Assembly: GCA_030600725.1 (NCBI GenBank)
Contig: JAUVLN010000002.1
Location: 1 to 27,975, forward strand
DNA length: 27,975 nucleotides
DNA from: Thermoplasmatota archaeon
Lineage (GTDB): Archaea; Thermoplasmatota; Penumbrarchaeia; Penumbrarchaeales; Penumbrarchaeaceae
Reading direction: 5' to 3'
Shown here: positions 6,544 to 15,670 of the stretch, one piece after another
Layout of the letters: each line of letters opens with the position of its first letter
Numbering within the stretch: position 1 is the stretch's first letter
The notes under the pieces: generated by a model
The model's input: only the letters and a program-made list of their open reading frames with translations
What the model was told of the DNA's origin: nothing
The model's database searches: none
Position numbers and translations under genes: made by a program

Positions 6544-8154
6544 TCACCCCTTTTCCCCCCAATTACCAATATGGATATTGTCGAGGAGGTCCGATGCAAT
6601 CATGGAATATCCCTTTTCATCGAACACCTCCTCACCTACTCTACCGAGAATAAAGGCGCCCAAACATGCAGCGTCGAATGTGCCCATCCCCCTCCCCATC
6701 AATCCCGCGCAGATGCCCGCGAGGACATCCCCCGTCCCACCGACCGTCATGGCTGCGGACCCCGTTGTATTGTACCTGCGGCTGACCTGCTTCCCATCTA
6801 CCCTGAAGGATACATGTTCCCCGAGGGAATGGGGCTCAGGGGTCACGATAAGGTCCACAGGGCCCTTCAACAACGTAACAACACCCGAAAGGAGGGAGAG
6901 GCGGGATGCCTCTTTGACCAGGTCTTTCCTGACCTTTCCGCCCCTTTTCCCCAGATCCAGATAAGGCTTTTTGAACAGCTCATCGCTGTCGGAAAGGCCG
7001 GAAGAGGCCAGCAGCTTTCTCAGTTCACCTCTGTGAGGGGTAACGAGAAACGGCCCCGCCATGGTTGAGAGCTTCTTTTTCCATTTCCACCCCTGGGAAA
7101 GCGAGTTCAGGCCATCTGCATCGATCACGCATCTCTTCACCTGCTTGATCGAATGGGAGATGACCTCATTGATCAGCTCCACGGTCGAGCCGTCGGTGCC
7201 CGCTCCCGGCCCAACAAGGACGATGTCGGCCCATTCTATCAGCGGTTTCAGCTGGCCCATTACCTCCGGTCCCAGAACGAATGGGTCGTTCGTATCCAAT
7301 CGATCCACGATCAGGTCGGGAGAATACGAGGAGACCACATCGAAAAGCCCCTTTGGTATCGCCACCCTCACGAGGTCCGCACCTCCCCTGAGCGCTCCCA
7401 ACGCCGCCAGGGAGGGTGCACCGACAAATGGCCCCCCTCCGACCACCAGGACCCTGCCGCCATCGCCTTTTCTGGAATCGGGATCGCCACGGGGAAATCG
7501 GTTCAGATCCCCTGGACCCACATGTGTCGCTGCCTCCTTTGGTATCCCGATATCGACGGTGATGATCTCACCGCACCTGGGATCCGGGAGGCCTTTCAGG
7601 ATCATTGCCTCCTTCATATCGTGGAAGGTGATCGTGTAGGCGGCATCCACACAGACCTTGTATCCCAAACCCGTGGGGCTGTCCACCGCCACAACCCTCT
7701 TCTTCTCCGGGAAAAGGGAGAGCACACTGGCGTATATCCTCCTGGGGGCCCCCACGGCTCCCGCACCAAGCATGCAGTCGACCACAACGTCCGATCTCTT
7801 AAAAAGGGGGGAAAGGCCGTTCATCTCTATCCCCCTTCCCAGGACAAGGACCCCCACATCCTTGGGAAGCGAGGAAAAGGCTTTTCTGGAGAGGTCGCTC
7901 CTGATGCTCTTCGGCGGTTTCAACAGGAGTACCCGTGTTAAGATGCCGCTTTCGGACAGATATCTTGCGGCAACGAAGCCATCACCACCATTGTTGCCCG
8001 TCCCGCAGACGAGCGTGATGGATCCGCAGTCCGGATAGAGATCTATTACATTCTCCGCAACGCTCCTGCCCGCGGCCTCCATCAGGTCATCAACCTTCAC
8101 ACCATGCCATGAGCTGTTCTCATCCAGTATCCCAACCTCTGATGATCGTATCAT
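6544..8154 (-). CDS. nnr: Bifunctional NAD(P)H-hydrate epimerase / ADP-dependent NAD(P)H-hydrate dehydratase
   Basis: This enzyme repairs NADHX and NADPHX, the hydrated, damaged forms of NADH and NADPH. The N-terminal YjeF_N epimerase domain (about residues 1-205) shows the nucleotide motif CGTGNNGGDGFVAARYL and a VDSPTGL motif. The C-terminal ribokinase-like dehydratase domain (about 215-530) shows GRVLVVGGGPFVGAP, LVGPGAGTD, TPHRGEL and the ATP/ADP-site GSAAMTVGGTGDVLAG. Both domains are complete, at a length normal for the fusion. I chose the ATG at 8154 because GGAGTGAT lies just upstream; a TTG at 8160 is in frame. The gene starts about six bases after the stop of the 864-residue surface protein, so the two form an operon. 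The pairing looks positional rather than functional. Confidence 0.92.
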   Translation of the reverse strand: MIRSSEVGILDENSSWHGVKVDDLMEAAGRSVAENVIDLYPDCGSITLVCGTGNNGGDGFVAARYLSESGILTRVLLLKPPKSIRSDLSRKAFSSLPKDVGVLVLGRGIEMNGLSPLFKRSDVVVDCMLGAGAVGAPRRIYASVLSLFPEKKRVVAVDSPTGLGYKVCVDAAYTITFHDMKEAMILKGLPDPRCGEIITVDIGIPKEAATHVGPGDLNRFPRGDPDSRKGDGGRVLVVGGGPFVGAPSLAALGALRGGADLVRVAIPKGLFDVVSSYSPDLIVDRLDTNDPFVLGPEVMGQLKPLIEWADIVLVGPGAGTDGSTVELINEVISHSIKQVKRCVIDADGLNSLSQGWKWKKKLSTMAGPFLVTPHRGELRKLLASSGLSDSDELFKKPYLDLGKRGGKVRKDLVKEASRLSLLSGVVTLLKGPVDLIVTPEPHSLGEHVSFRVDGKQVSRRYNTTGSAAMTVGGTGDVLAGICAGLMGRGMGTFDAACLGAFILGRVGEEVFDEKGYSMIASDLLDNIHIGNWGEKG

Positions 8155-8160
8155 CGGCAA

Positions 8161-10755
8161 TCACTCCAATATGGTGGCATCCACCACCTCAACGGATTCG
8201 ATCTTCATGGTCTGTACGGCCTCCGGATCGCCCAGAAGCTGTGCGGCCAGTTTATCCGCCTCATCAAGTACACCTTCATTGGGAGGGGGCCTCACCGGCC
8301 TCGCCTTTCTCACTGGGTCGGCCGTGATGGAAACGGCTTTGAAAGGCACCTCTTTTTGACCCTCTGACGGAGGTGGCCCGCTCTGACCCTTGAACTTCCT
8401 CGTGTACAGGAGATAACCACCGAGACCCATACCGACAACAGCAATACCGATCAGGGCCCATTTCAGGTAGGCCATAATATCACCGTCATCCCCCTCCCCA
8501 GGTCTGACCTTGACCTGTACATCGCCTGTCACGGTCGACCCATCGTCCACATCCACGGAGATCGTCACCTTGAGGATCTCCTCTTCCGACACCGTCCCCA
8601 GCCTGAGGGAACATTTCAGATCCCTGCTCTGACCGTTTTCCAGAATAAAACCGATCTCGGTACGGTTTATCACCAGCTTATCATCAACCCCAAAGGTGAT
8701 GGTGCCTGACTCCCCCACATTTCCCCGGTTCGACACCGTGAAATTGAGATCGATAGTGTCCCCGGACCTGCCGGAGATGGTGTTGCTCTCAGGCTCCACC
8801 AACATATCCCTGACCTTTTCCAGGTGGATGGTCAGGTCCAGCGTTTCCTCCGAACCGGCCCCCATATACGCAACAACCTCGATGGGGTAGCCCTCCTCCT
8901 TCCACATCTCTCCCTGCCCGGGGCTCACGCGAAGCACCCTATCCTCCCTCTCGCCCCCACCGATCTCGAAAGGGGCCTCATCAAGCTCCACTCCCCATCC
9001 GTCCGGACCATCCGCCAGTAGCTCTACGGTCCGATCCTCAAGGGTAGGGTTGTAGACCGAGAGATAGAAGGTAACCTGCTGATATGATACCGGGAAACCG
9101 TAGCCTGACCGACCGGCCGTCTCGGTCCCTGTTCCCTCTGAAAGGGAGAAGGGGGAAGATGAATCATCAACCACCAGCATCTCGATCGAGAGGGATCTCA
9201 CCTCACTCTCCCCCACCTGCTTGCAGTTCACCTTGAATGTATATCTCCCGCCGCTATCGGATGAGGGCACATCGATATTCAGGTATACCATAACGGATGA
9301 GGACCCCTCCAGAACAACCTCGTATCTGGTTCCGCTGATCCCTCCCCCGGATGCCTGAAGATCGAATGACCACCCGGATGGAAGGGACTCGAGCCACAGC
9401 TCGAACGTCTCGGTATCGTTCATCAGATTGGTGAGCTCTATGGTGAAGTTCGCGCTCATGCCGGAGAACAGGGCTTTCTCCGATGGACCATTCATGGATA
9501 TGCCGAAGGTCGCCTCTGCCATGACCTCGATCATGCCCTTTGAGTCATATGTCCTGTCCGCATTACGGGACCTTGCCTCCAGGGTGATCTCCTCCATATG
9601 TCCCGAGGAGGCCGAGAACGGAACATCCACGATGAACTCTACTGACCCCTCCTCACCTGGCTCGATGTCAACGGGTTCAGGTGCTACCACATTCCATCCG
9701 GATAGGGACGATCCTGTGAACGATACTCGATCCGTGGAGCTGCCCCCGTTCAACACATTCATACTGAAAACGGCCTGCTCACCGGCATCCACCTGTCTCG
9801 GATCCGGATCCGGCATGGTCAGGAACAATCCAGGCGACACCTCGAGCGTGGTGTTGAAATATGATACCTTGCCCGAATGACTGCCGGCCCTCAGGGAGAT
9901 CACATATGTCCCGGAGGGGATCGGGTCTATCTGCTGGGTGCGGTTGAAATAGGCATATTCCTGGCCGCCGCCGGGTGTCGGGCTTCCCGATTGATTGAAG
10001 ATGTACGCGTCCCCTGCCCCGATCATACTGATAGAGACCTCTTCCACATCGTATGCGCCAAAGAGGTCCCGGACCCTCGAATAAAAATAGACCTCCCGGG
10101 TCTCAGGTGGGCCGTTGGGAAGGATCTCCGTTATCTCGCTCCCATCAGCCGATTCCATCCTCATCCAGAGATCATCCTCCGGCATCGGATCGCTCATGAA
10201 GGATAGATAGGACCCTATGCCGGAGATGGATTGATAGGAGAACTTAAATCCAGGAAGCGTCCCCCCACCTTCTAGGGACATGACCAACCTGATCGTGGAC
10301 CCTTTTCCCAGGGATGTCCTGAGGATGTTAAGGGGAAAATTGCCCACTGAAATTGCAGCCCCATCGAACTCCCCGGAGGCGATCAATAGAGAGGTATCCT
10401 CGATCGTATCCTCGTAGAGTTCAACGGTGAGGACCAGGTCCTCGCTAAGTGCATTGATGTTCACACCCTCAAGGTGAAGCAGGATGCCATCAGAACCCAT
10501 GGGGCCGATTTCAAGATCACCGGTCAACGGAAATGTCAGCACGTATTCCAGCGACTGTCCAGCGGTAATCACATCAAAAAACACTTTCGCGGACTCCTGT
10601 GGTGGTAGGGTACTCAAACTCCGGTTGCTGTGAAGATACAGATTTACCTCAAAGGCCGAAGAACCAGAGACCCCCTCCACATCCGGCAGGACCGTTATCA
10701 TAGAGAGGAATAGGACCATGACCACTGCAGCCGGGAATAATACCTTTTTTACCAA
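8161..10755 (-). CDS. Large secreted surface protein with Ig-like (NEW3/CARDB-type) domains and a C-terminal membrane anchor
   Basis: An 864-residue protein. An N-terminal signal peptide (KK, then a hydrophobic core at about residues 5-24) begins the chain. An extracellular part of about 730 residues follows, rich in Gly, Ser, Asp and Glu. From about residue 310 it contains repeated beta-sandwich domains of the type found in COG1470-like archaeal proteins, with motifs such as VDAGEQAVFSMNVLNGG, FSGMSANFTIELTN and GRSGDTIDLNFTVSNRG. A single transmembrane helix (about residues 762-784) precedes a proline- and lysine-rich tail of about 78 residues inside the cell. The topology suggests a cell-surface receptor-like or scaffolding protein; the ligand is unknown. 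It lacks a PGF-type C-terminal sorting signal. The start is a TTG at 10755, needed for the full signal peptide. nnr follows in the same operon. Confidence 0.85.
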   Translation of the reverse strand: MVKKVLFPAAVVMVLFLSMITVLPDVEGVSGSSAFEVNLYLHSNRSLSTLPPQESAKVFFDVITAGQSLEYVLTFPLTGDLEIGPMGSDGILLHLEGVNINALSEDLVLTVELYEDTIEDTSLLIASGEFDGAAISVGNFPLNILRTSLGKGSTIRLVMSLEGGGTLPGFKFSYQSISGIGSYLSFMSDPMPEDDLWMRMESADGSEITEILPNGPPETREVYFYSRVRDLFGAYDVEEVSISMIGAGDAYIFNQSGSPTPGGGQEYAYFNRTQQIDPIPSGTYVISLRAGSHSGKVSYFNTTLEVSPGLFLTMPDPDPRQVDAGEQAVFSMNVLNGGSSTDRVSFTGSSLSGWNVVAPEPVDIEPGEEGSVEFIVDVPFSASSGHMEEITLEARSRNADRTYDSKGMIEVMAEATFGISMNGPSEKALFSGMSANFTIELTNLMNDTETFELWLESLPSGWSFDLQASGGGISGTRYEVVLEGSSSVMVYLNIDVPSSDSGGRYTFKVNCKQVGESEVRSLSIEMLVVDDSSSPFSLSEGTGTETAGRSGYGFPVSYQQVTFYLSVYNPTLEDRTVELLADGPDGWGVELDEAPFEIGGGEREDRVLRVSPGQGEMWKEEGYPIEVVAYMGAGSEETLDLTIHLEKVRDMLVEPESNTISGRSGDTIDLNFTVSNRGNVGESGTITFGVDDKLVINRTEIGFILENGQSRDLKCSLRLGTVSEEEILKVTISVDVDDGSTVTGDVQVKVRPGEGDDGDIMAYLKWALIGIAVVGMGLGGYLLYTRKFKGQSGPPPSEGQKEVPFKAVSITADPVRKARPVRPPPNEGVLDEADKLAAQLLGDPEAVQTMKIESVEVVDATILE

Positions 10756-10853
10756 TCATATCGCCCCTTTTCTCTCACCATCCGGCGCTGTCGCCCATAT
10801 AGTGCATATCGTGGTCTCATATAATTATGATTTTCCTTACTATCCGCAATGGA

Positions 10854-10862
10854 GATATAAAT
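10854..10862 (+). promoter_or_regulatory. TATA box of the Fe-S/FAD oxidoreductase operon
   Basis: GATATAAAT lies about 65 bases before the ATG at 10923. This predicts a leader of about 35-40 bases that includes the GGAG ribosome site at 10911-10914. The divergent surface-protein gene starts about 100 bases away on the other strand. Confidence 0.5.
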
Positions 10863-10922
10863 GAAGTCGCATAAACCGATTGGTCCAAATATCCACACTT
10901 GACGTGTCATGGAGTGTTTCAG

Positions 10923-13007
10923 ATGAGCACAAGACGGATAGAGCACCACCCGATCCTTGAAGTGCCGGTCAGGAAGGAGGTCACCTTCAACTGGAACGGG
11001 GCAGCCGTGAATGGATATGAGGGGGAGATGCTCTCCTCCGCCCTGATCTCCAATGGTGTGGACATATTCGGGCATCATCCAAAGGATAACAGCCCTCAGG
11101 GCATCTTCTGTGCCAACGGCCAATGCGCCCAATGCCTTGTCATCTGCAATGGAAAACCGATCAAATCGTGCATGACCCCCCTTATCGAGGGGATGGAGGT
11201 CAGGAGCGTTGAAGGATTGCCAGAAGCCCCGGGGGAAGATGCACATGTCGAAACGCACGACATCCCGGTCAGCGATGTGGATGTACTGGTGATCGGAGGG
11301 GGGCCGGCGGGCCTCTCCGCCTCACTCGAGCTGGGCAAGCGGGGCGTCTCCACCCTTCTGATCGACGACAAGGACAGGCTTGGGGGAAAGTTGGTACTGC
11401 AGACACACAAGTTCTTCGGATCGGTGAAGGATTCCTTTGCGGGGACCAGGGGATATCATATAGGGGAGATCCTTGCCCATGAGCTGAGCGGCCATGATAG
11501 CGTGAAGGTCTGGACCGGGACTACCGCAGTGGGCGTTTTCTCCGATGGTCTGGTGGGCCTGATGAAAGGCGACCGGTACCACCTCATCAGGCCCAAAAAG
11601 CTCCTTGTCGCCGCGGGCGCCAGGGAGAGAATGCTGTCGTTCCCCGGTAACACACTTCCCGGCGTTTACGGTGCGGGGGCTTTCCAGACCATCGTGAACA
11701 GGGACCTGGTCAGGTGCTCGGAGCGTATCCTGATCATAGGCGGGGGGAATGTCGGCCTTATCGCCGGATATCACGCCATCCAGGCGGGAATCGAGGTGGT
11801 CGGTCTGGTGGAAGCGCTTCCACAGGTAGGCGGTTACAAGGTCCACGCGGACAAGCTCTCGAGGCTAGGAGTTCCCATCTGGACGGGGCATACCATCGTC
11901 GCGGCCCATGGGGATGAGAGGGTTGAGTCGGTTACCATTGCCAAACTTGATGACAGCTGGAAGGTCATAAAGGGAACCGAGAGGAGGTTCGAGGTCGATA
12001 CCGTTCTGATCGCGGTGGGACTGGCCGAGGTGGATGAGTTCTTCCACAAGGCCAGGGAGTTCAACATCGATGTTTTCTCCGCCGGGGATTCGCAGGAGAT
12101 CGCTGAAGCGTCGGCCGCCATGTTCTCCGGGAGGATCGAGGGGTTGAAGATAGCGAGGTCCCTCGGCCTTGATATCGGGGAGATACCCCCGGAATGGAAC
12201 GAGAAGATGGAGATCCTCAGGTCCAAACCGGGACCCATAAAAAAGATAGAGGCCCCCGACGATGAGCAGGGGGTAATGCCTGTAATCCACTGCGATCAGG
12301 AGATCCCGTGTAATCCATGCTCTTCCGTGTGCCCCAAGGGATCCATCAACATGGAGGGGGGAACGATAACCGGCCTTCCATGGTTCGACAGTGAAAAGGG
12401 GTGCATAGGCTGCCTGAGCTGTGTGGGCATCTGCCCCGGCCTTGCGATAACGCTGGTCGATTACAGGGATGACCCTGATCGGCCGACCGTGACCCTTCCC
12501 TACGAGGTATGGAGGGACGAGGTGGAGGTGGGGAAGGAGGTGCCGGTCCTCGATGAGGACGGAGGAGTGCTCGGGCGCTACAGGGTGGATAGGGTCGTAT
12601 CCGATCCCCGGTTCCCCGGGACGCTGATGGTCCAGTTGAAGATGGAGAAGGGAGTGGCAAAGAAAGCGGCCGGGGTCTGGTTGCAGGAGACAGTGAGGGA
12701 CCCCAGCGGCCTGTACGAGAAAGAGCCACTTCCCGATGAGGCCATTATATGCAGGTGCGAGAGGATCACGGCAGGGGAGATAAGGGAGGCCATAAGGGGC
12801 GGTATAAGGGATATGAACCACCTGAAGGCCGTTACCAGGGCAGGCATGGGCTCATGCGGGTCCAAGACGTGCAGGCCGATGATACAGAGGATCTTCAGGG
12901 AGGAGGGAATAGACCTCGGCGAGGTCACGGACCGGACCGATCGGCCTCTGTTCGTCGAGGTGCCACTTGGCGCGTTCGCGGGTGTCGGGGGTGATGATGA
13001 TGGGTGA
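10923..13007 (+). CDS. Multi-centre Fe-S/FAD oxidoreductase subunit (HcnA-HcnB / sarcosine oxidase alpha-like fusion)
   Basis: About 694 residues with four redox modules in order. First is an N-terminal 2Fe-2S domain of the HcnA/Fer2_4 type (IFCANGQCAQCLV, then a fourth Cys at KSC). Second is a two-Rossmann FAD/NAD-type domain (VLVIGGGPAGLSASLELG and ILIIGGGNVGLIAGYHA, about residues 120-420). Third is a pair of 4Fe-4S clusters (CNPCSSVCPKGS and CIGCLSCVGICPG). Last is a C-terminal BFD-like 2Fe-2S domain (CRC and GSCGSKTC). Related subunits serve dye-linked L-proline dehydrogenase, hydrogen cyanide synthase and sarcosine oxidase-type enzymes, taking electrons from a DAO-type beta subunit. The next gene, overlapping by 8 bases, is exactly such a subunit. 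The ATG at 10923 is chosen over the TTG at 10899 because of the GGAG at 10911. The substrate is unknown. Confidence 0.88.
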   Translation: MSTRRIEHHPILEVPVRKEVTFNWNGAAVNGYEGEMLSSALISNGVDIFGHHPKDNSPQGIFCANGQCAQCLVICNGKPIKSCMTPLIEGMEVRSVEGLPEAPGEDAHVETHDIPVSDVDVLVIGGGPAGLSASLELGKRGVSTLLIDDKDRLGGKLVLQTHKFFGSVKDSFAGTRGYHIGEILAHELSGHDSVKVWTGTTAVGVFSDGLVGLMKGDRYHLIRPKKLLVAAGARERMLSFPGNTLPGVYGAGAFQTIVNRDLVRCSERILIIGGGNVGLIAGYHAIQAGIEVVGLVEALPQVGGYKVHADKLSRLGVPIWTGHTIVAAHGDERVESVTIAKLDDSWKVIKGTERRFEVDTVLIAVGLAEVDEFFHKAREFNIDVFSAGDSQEIAEASAAMFSGRIEGLKIARSLGLDIGEIPPEWNEKMEILRSKPGPIKKIEAPDDEQGVMPVIHCDQEIPCNPCSSVCPKGSINMEGGTITGLPWFDSEKGCIGCLSCVGICPGLAITLVDYRDDPDRPTVTLPYEVWRDEVEVGKEVPVLDEDGGVLGRYRVDRVVSDPRFPGTLMVQLKMEKGVAKKAAGVWLQETVRDPSGLYEKEPLPDEAIICRCERITAGEIREAIRGGIRDMNHLKAVTRAGMGSCGSKTCRPMIQRIFREEGIDLGEVTDRTDRPLFVEVPLGAFAGVGGDDDG

Positions 13008-14151
13008 ATACGATGTGATCATCGTCGGGGCGGGGTCTGTCGGCGCTCCAACGGCCGTGTCCCTGGCCGAGGCAGGTATAAAGACCCTGGTCATCGACAA
13101 ACGCCCGTCCCCCGGCCAGGGGGAGAACAAACACGCCATCGGAGGCATCAGGGCGACACATTCCGATCCCGCGAAGATAACGACATGCAAACGCTCTATA
13201 GAGATATTCTCATCATGGGAGGGGAGACATGGCGATGATATCGAATGGACCGATGGGGGCTACACCTTTCCCGTCTATCGGGAGGCAGACGAGTCCGCCC
13301 TGAGATCGATCCTGCCGATACAGAAGGAGTTCGGCCTCAACATCGATTTCGTTGGCCCTGATAGAATCGCCGAAATCGTACCGGGCATCGATCGACATGA
13401 CCTTCGGGGGGGAACATTCTCTCCGGATGACGGCTCCGCTTCACCCCTGCTTGCCATCAGCGCCTTCCACGAACAGGCGGTGAGATCGGGCTGTAAGTTC
13501 AACTTCAAGGAGAGGGTTGAAAGGATCATCACGGAAAAGGGCGAGGTCGCAGGTGTACGGACGGATAAGGGGGAATACCGATCTCCGGTCGTTATCGATG
13601 CGGCGGGGCCATATTCCAGGGAGCTGTGCTCCACGATAGGAATAGATATACCGGTCAGGCCGGATTCCCACGAGGGTGCCATCACCGAACCCGTTGAGAG
13701 GTTCTTCTCCCCGATGGTGGTGGACCTGCGTCCCGGACCGGGATCGAAGAACTTCTATTTCTATCAGAACCAAAGGGGGCAGATAGTCTTCTGCATCACA
13801 CCGGACCCGCCCATATACGGAACGGACGGACGGGAGACCTCGGTCTTTCTACCCCAGGTCGCGAAACGGCTGGTGGGGCTTCTGCCCAGACTGAAGAACA
13901 TCAGGGTAAGAAGGGTATGGAGGGGATTGTATCCCATGTCCCCCGACGGCTCACCACTTGTCGGCTGGAATGAAGAGGTGAAAGGGCTGCTGCACGCCAC
14001 GGGCATGTGCGGCCAGGGTTTCATGATCGGCCCGGGCCTTTCCGGGGTTCTGGCCAGGATGGTATCTGAAAGGCAACAGCCCGAAGATAGCGTGATCTTG
14101 GATGGGTTCTCCCCGTACAGGAAGTTCGGGGGCGACGAGGCCCTCAGGTGA
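13000..14151 (+). CDS. FAD-dependent DAO-family oxidoreductase (proline/sarcosine/glycine-type catalytic beta subunit)
   Basis: About 383 residues. The N-terminal FAD-binding motif VIIVGAGSVGAPTAVSLAEAG is followed by the DAO-fold substrate domain. The C-terminus carries the family's flavin-contacting block (YPMSPDGSPLVGWNEEVKGLLHATGMCGQGFMIGPGLSG). This matches HcnC, the beta subunits of dye-linked proline dehydrogenases, and sarcosine oxidase beta. It should oxidise a secondary amine or imino acid and pass electrons to the Fe-S/FAD partner encoded upstream. Three consecutive ATG codons occur at 12994, 12997 and 13000; the last is best spaced from GGGGGTGA, and any of them overlaps the upstream stop, implying coupling. 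The 3' end overlaps the convergent carbamate kinase by eight bases. Whether proline, sarcosine or another amine is used cannot be read from the sequence. Confidence 0.88.
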   Translation: MGEYDVIIVGAGSVGAPTAVSLAEAGIKTLVIDKRPSPGQGENKHAIGGIRATHSDPAKITTCKRSIEIFSSWEGRHGDDIEWTDGGYTFPVYREADESALRSILPIQKEFGLNIDFVGPDRIAEIVPGIDRHDLRGGTFSPDDGSASPLLAISAFHEQAVRSGCKFNFKERVERIITEKGEVAGVRTDKGEYRSPVVIDAAGPYSRELCSTIGIDIPVRPDSHEGAITEPVERFFSPMVVDLRPGPGSKNFYFYQNQRGQIVFCITPDPPIYGTDGRETSVFLPQVAKRLVGLLPRLKNIRVRRVWRGLYPMSPDGSPLVGWNEEVKGLLHATGMCGQGFMIGPGLSGVLARMVSERQQPEDSVILDGFSPYRKFGGDEALR

Positions 14152-15091
14152 TCAGGGTACCCGCCTTCCCTTTGAGTGCCTGATACCCTTCTTGAACGGA
14201 GGAGATCACCACCCTCTTTCCACCGCCTTCCAGGAACTTTATCGCGGATTCTATCTTTGGCCCCATCGAACCTGCGGGAAATTGGCCCTGCTTGAGATAG
14301 GTTCTGGCCTCATCCAGGGAGATTTTCCCGAGCTTCTTCTGGTCCCTGGACCCGTAATTGAGGTATACGCCGTCGATCTCCGTCATGATCTGCAGGGTAT
14401 CGGCACCGATCTCTATCCCCAGTATCGCAGAGGCTCTGTCCTTGTCGATCACCGCATCCATCCCCTCCAGCCTTCCGTCGTCCTCCTTGAAAACAGGGAT
14501 CCCCCCTCCCCCTGCGGCGATCACTATGACGCCGCTCTCGACGAGCAGCCTGATCACCTCATGGTTGATTATCTCAAGAGGCAAGGGCGAGGGTACCGTC
14601 CGCCTCCAACCCCTCCCGGGGTCCTCCTTGACGGTCCAACCGTTCTCCCTTGCCAGGTTGTTCGCCTCCTCCTTCGTGTAGAACCGTCCAACGAATTTCG
14701 TTGGATCCGTAACAGATGGATCGTTCCTGTCAACCAGGATCTGTGTGACGATCGTTGCCACCTTCCTTTCGATACCATTGAGATGAAGGGCGTTCTGCAG
14801 TGACTGCTCTATCATGTAGCCCATTCCTCCCTCGGTATCCGCGTCCAGAATGCCCAGGGGCAGGTCAGGCGCCACCCCCCTGGCCAGTTCAGCCCTCAGG
14901 AGGGCGTTCCCCACCTGCGGACCGTTACCGTGTGTGATCACTACCTTGAACCCCTCCCTTGCCATCTCGATGATGGGCGGCAGGGCTTCCCTGGTGTGCT
15001 TGAACTGGTTCGCGATCGTGTCCGGGACGCCGGGACGGGAGATGGCATGCCCCCCGAGTGCGACGACCACCTTTCTTCCCTTCAACTGCAT
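14144..15091 (-). CDS. arcC: Carbamate kinase
   Basis: Full length at 315 residues. It catalyses the reversible reaction carbamoyl phosphate + ADP = carbamate + ATP. Diagnostic motifs are VVALGGHAI (residues 9-17), ITHGNGPQVG (about 52-61), a double glycine-rich IVIAAGGGGIPV, AVIDKDRASAILG and the C-terminal GSMGPKIESAIKFLEGGG. In archaea the enzyme either makes ATP from carbamoyl phosphate in catabolism or supplies carbamoyl phosphate for pyrimidine and arginine synthesis. No arginine deiminase or ornithine carbamoyltransferase is in the window, so the direction is undetermined. It faces the amine dehydrogenase operon tail to tail; a shared nitrogen-catabolic role is only a guess. A TATA-like TTATATAAT lies about 45 bases upstream. 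Confidence 0.95.
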   Translation of the reverse strand: MQLKGRKVVVALGGHAISRPGVPDTIANQFKHTREALPPIIEMAREGFKVVITHGNGPQVGNALLRAELARGVAPDLPLGILDADTEGGMGYMIEQSLQNALHLNGIERKVATIVTQILVDRNDPSVTDPTKFVGRFYTKEEANNLARENGWTVKEDPGRGWRRTVPSPLPLEIINHEVIRLLVESGVIVIAAGGGGIPVFKEDDGRLEGMDAVIDKDRASAILGIEIGADTLQIMTEIDGVYLNYGSRDQKKLGKISLDEARTYLKQGQFPAGSMGPKIESAIKFLEGGGKRVVISSVQEGYQALKGKAGTLIT

Positions 15092-15133
15092 CTATCTGAC
15101 CCCGCTCTCGAGAGATAGGGAGAAGTTGGAGGG

Positions 15134-15143
15134 TTATATAATA
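15134..15143 (-). promoter_or_regulatory. TATA box, probably of the carbamate kinase gene
   Basis: TTATATAATA on the plus strand reads as TATTATATAA on the minus strand, about 45 bases before the carbamate kinase ATG at 15091. The motif is nearly symmetrical, so it could also serve the plus strand, but there it would be over 100 bases from the thioredoxin start. Confidence 0.45.
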
Positions 15144-15204
15144 CTAGAGGAGGGGTTCGATCAACGATCCATTGCGATCGACCCCTTACAATTCAGGCAT
15201 TTCA

Positions 15205-15213
15205 TTTAATATA
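15205..15213 (+). promoter_or_regulatory. TATA box of the thioredoxin gene
   Basis: TTTAATATA lies about 37 bases before the ATG at 15246, leaving a leader of roughly ten to fifteen bases that contains AGGAG at 15230-15234. Confidence 0.45.
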
Positions 15214-15245
15214 AGGAGACCATAGAAACAGGAGTTGTGATCGCT

Positions 15246-15665
15246 ATGTTCGAGGATATTGACCCTGATCTGGAGGCCATAAGGCAGAGAAAGGCGAAGG
15301 AGCTCAGGGAGCTTCTGGATGGTGAGGCCGTTACCAAACAGGTATTTGACAGGCCCGTGGAGGCAAACGATAGGAGCTTGCAGGATATCATCGCCAGCAA
15401 CGACCTCGTCATAGTGGATATGTGGGCACCCTGGTGCGGGCCCTGCAAGATGATAGGGCCGATCATCGACAAACTGGCCATGAAATACAAGGGCAAGGTT
15501 GTATTCGCAAAGGTGAACGTGGATCAGAACCCCGTTATCTCCGGCCAGCTCGGCGTCCAGTCCATACCCACACTGCTGATATTCAGGTCGGGATCCCTGA
15601 TCGACAGGAAAGTGGGGGCGCTTCCGCAGCAGGCCCTGGAGATGTTGATCGATCGGCTTCTTTGA
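15246..15665 (+). CDS. Thioredoxin with a charged N-terminal extension
   Basis: About 139 residues. The C-terminal 100 form a standard thioredoxin fold with active site WAPWCGPCKM, the cis-proline loop SIPTLLIF, and the buried-Asp strand VIVDMWA. It reduces protein disulfides in the cytoplasm. The first 35 residues form a charged helix (DPDLEAIRQRKAKELREL), seen in a number of euryarchaeal thioredoxins and similar to the start of archaeal PDCD5-like proteins. The ATG at 15246 is chosen; a GTG at 15237 is in frame but only two bases from the AGGAG. No thioredoxin reductase is nearby. The gene converges with the surface protein at 15671 with only five bases between their stops. Confidence 0.92.
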   Translation: MFEDIDPDLEAIRQRKAKELRELLDGEAVTKQVFDRPVEANDRSLQDIIASNDLVIVDMWAPWCGPCKMIGPIIDKLAMKYKGKVVFAKVNVDQNPVISGQLGVQSIPTLLIFRSGSLIDRKVGALPQQALEMLIDRLL

Positions 15666-15670
15666 AAGGT

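Noticed and set aside
7153..7941. A 262-codon plus-strand frame opposite nnr
   Set aside because: It is a shadow produced by GC-rich codon usage of nnr, rich in Arg, His and Gln, with no domain.
11865..12821. A 318-codon minus-strand frame opposite the Fe-S/FAD oxidoreductase
   Set aside because: It is antisense to a gene with four cofactor-binding modules and has low-complexity composition.
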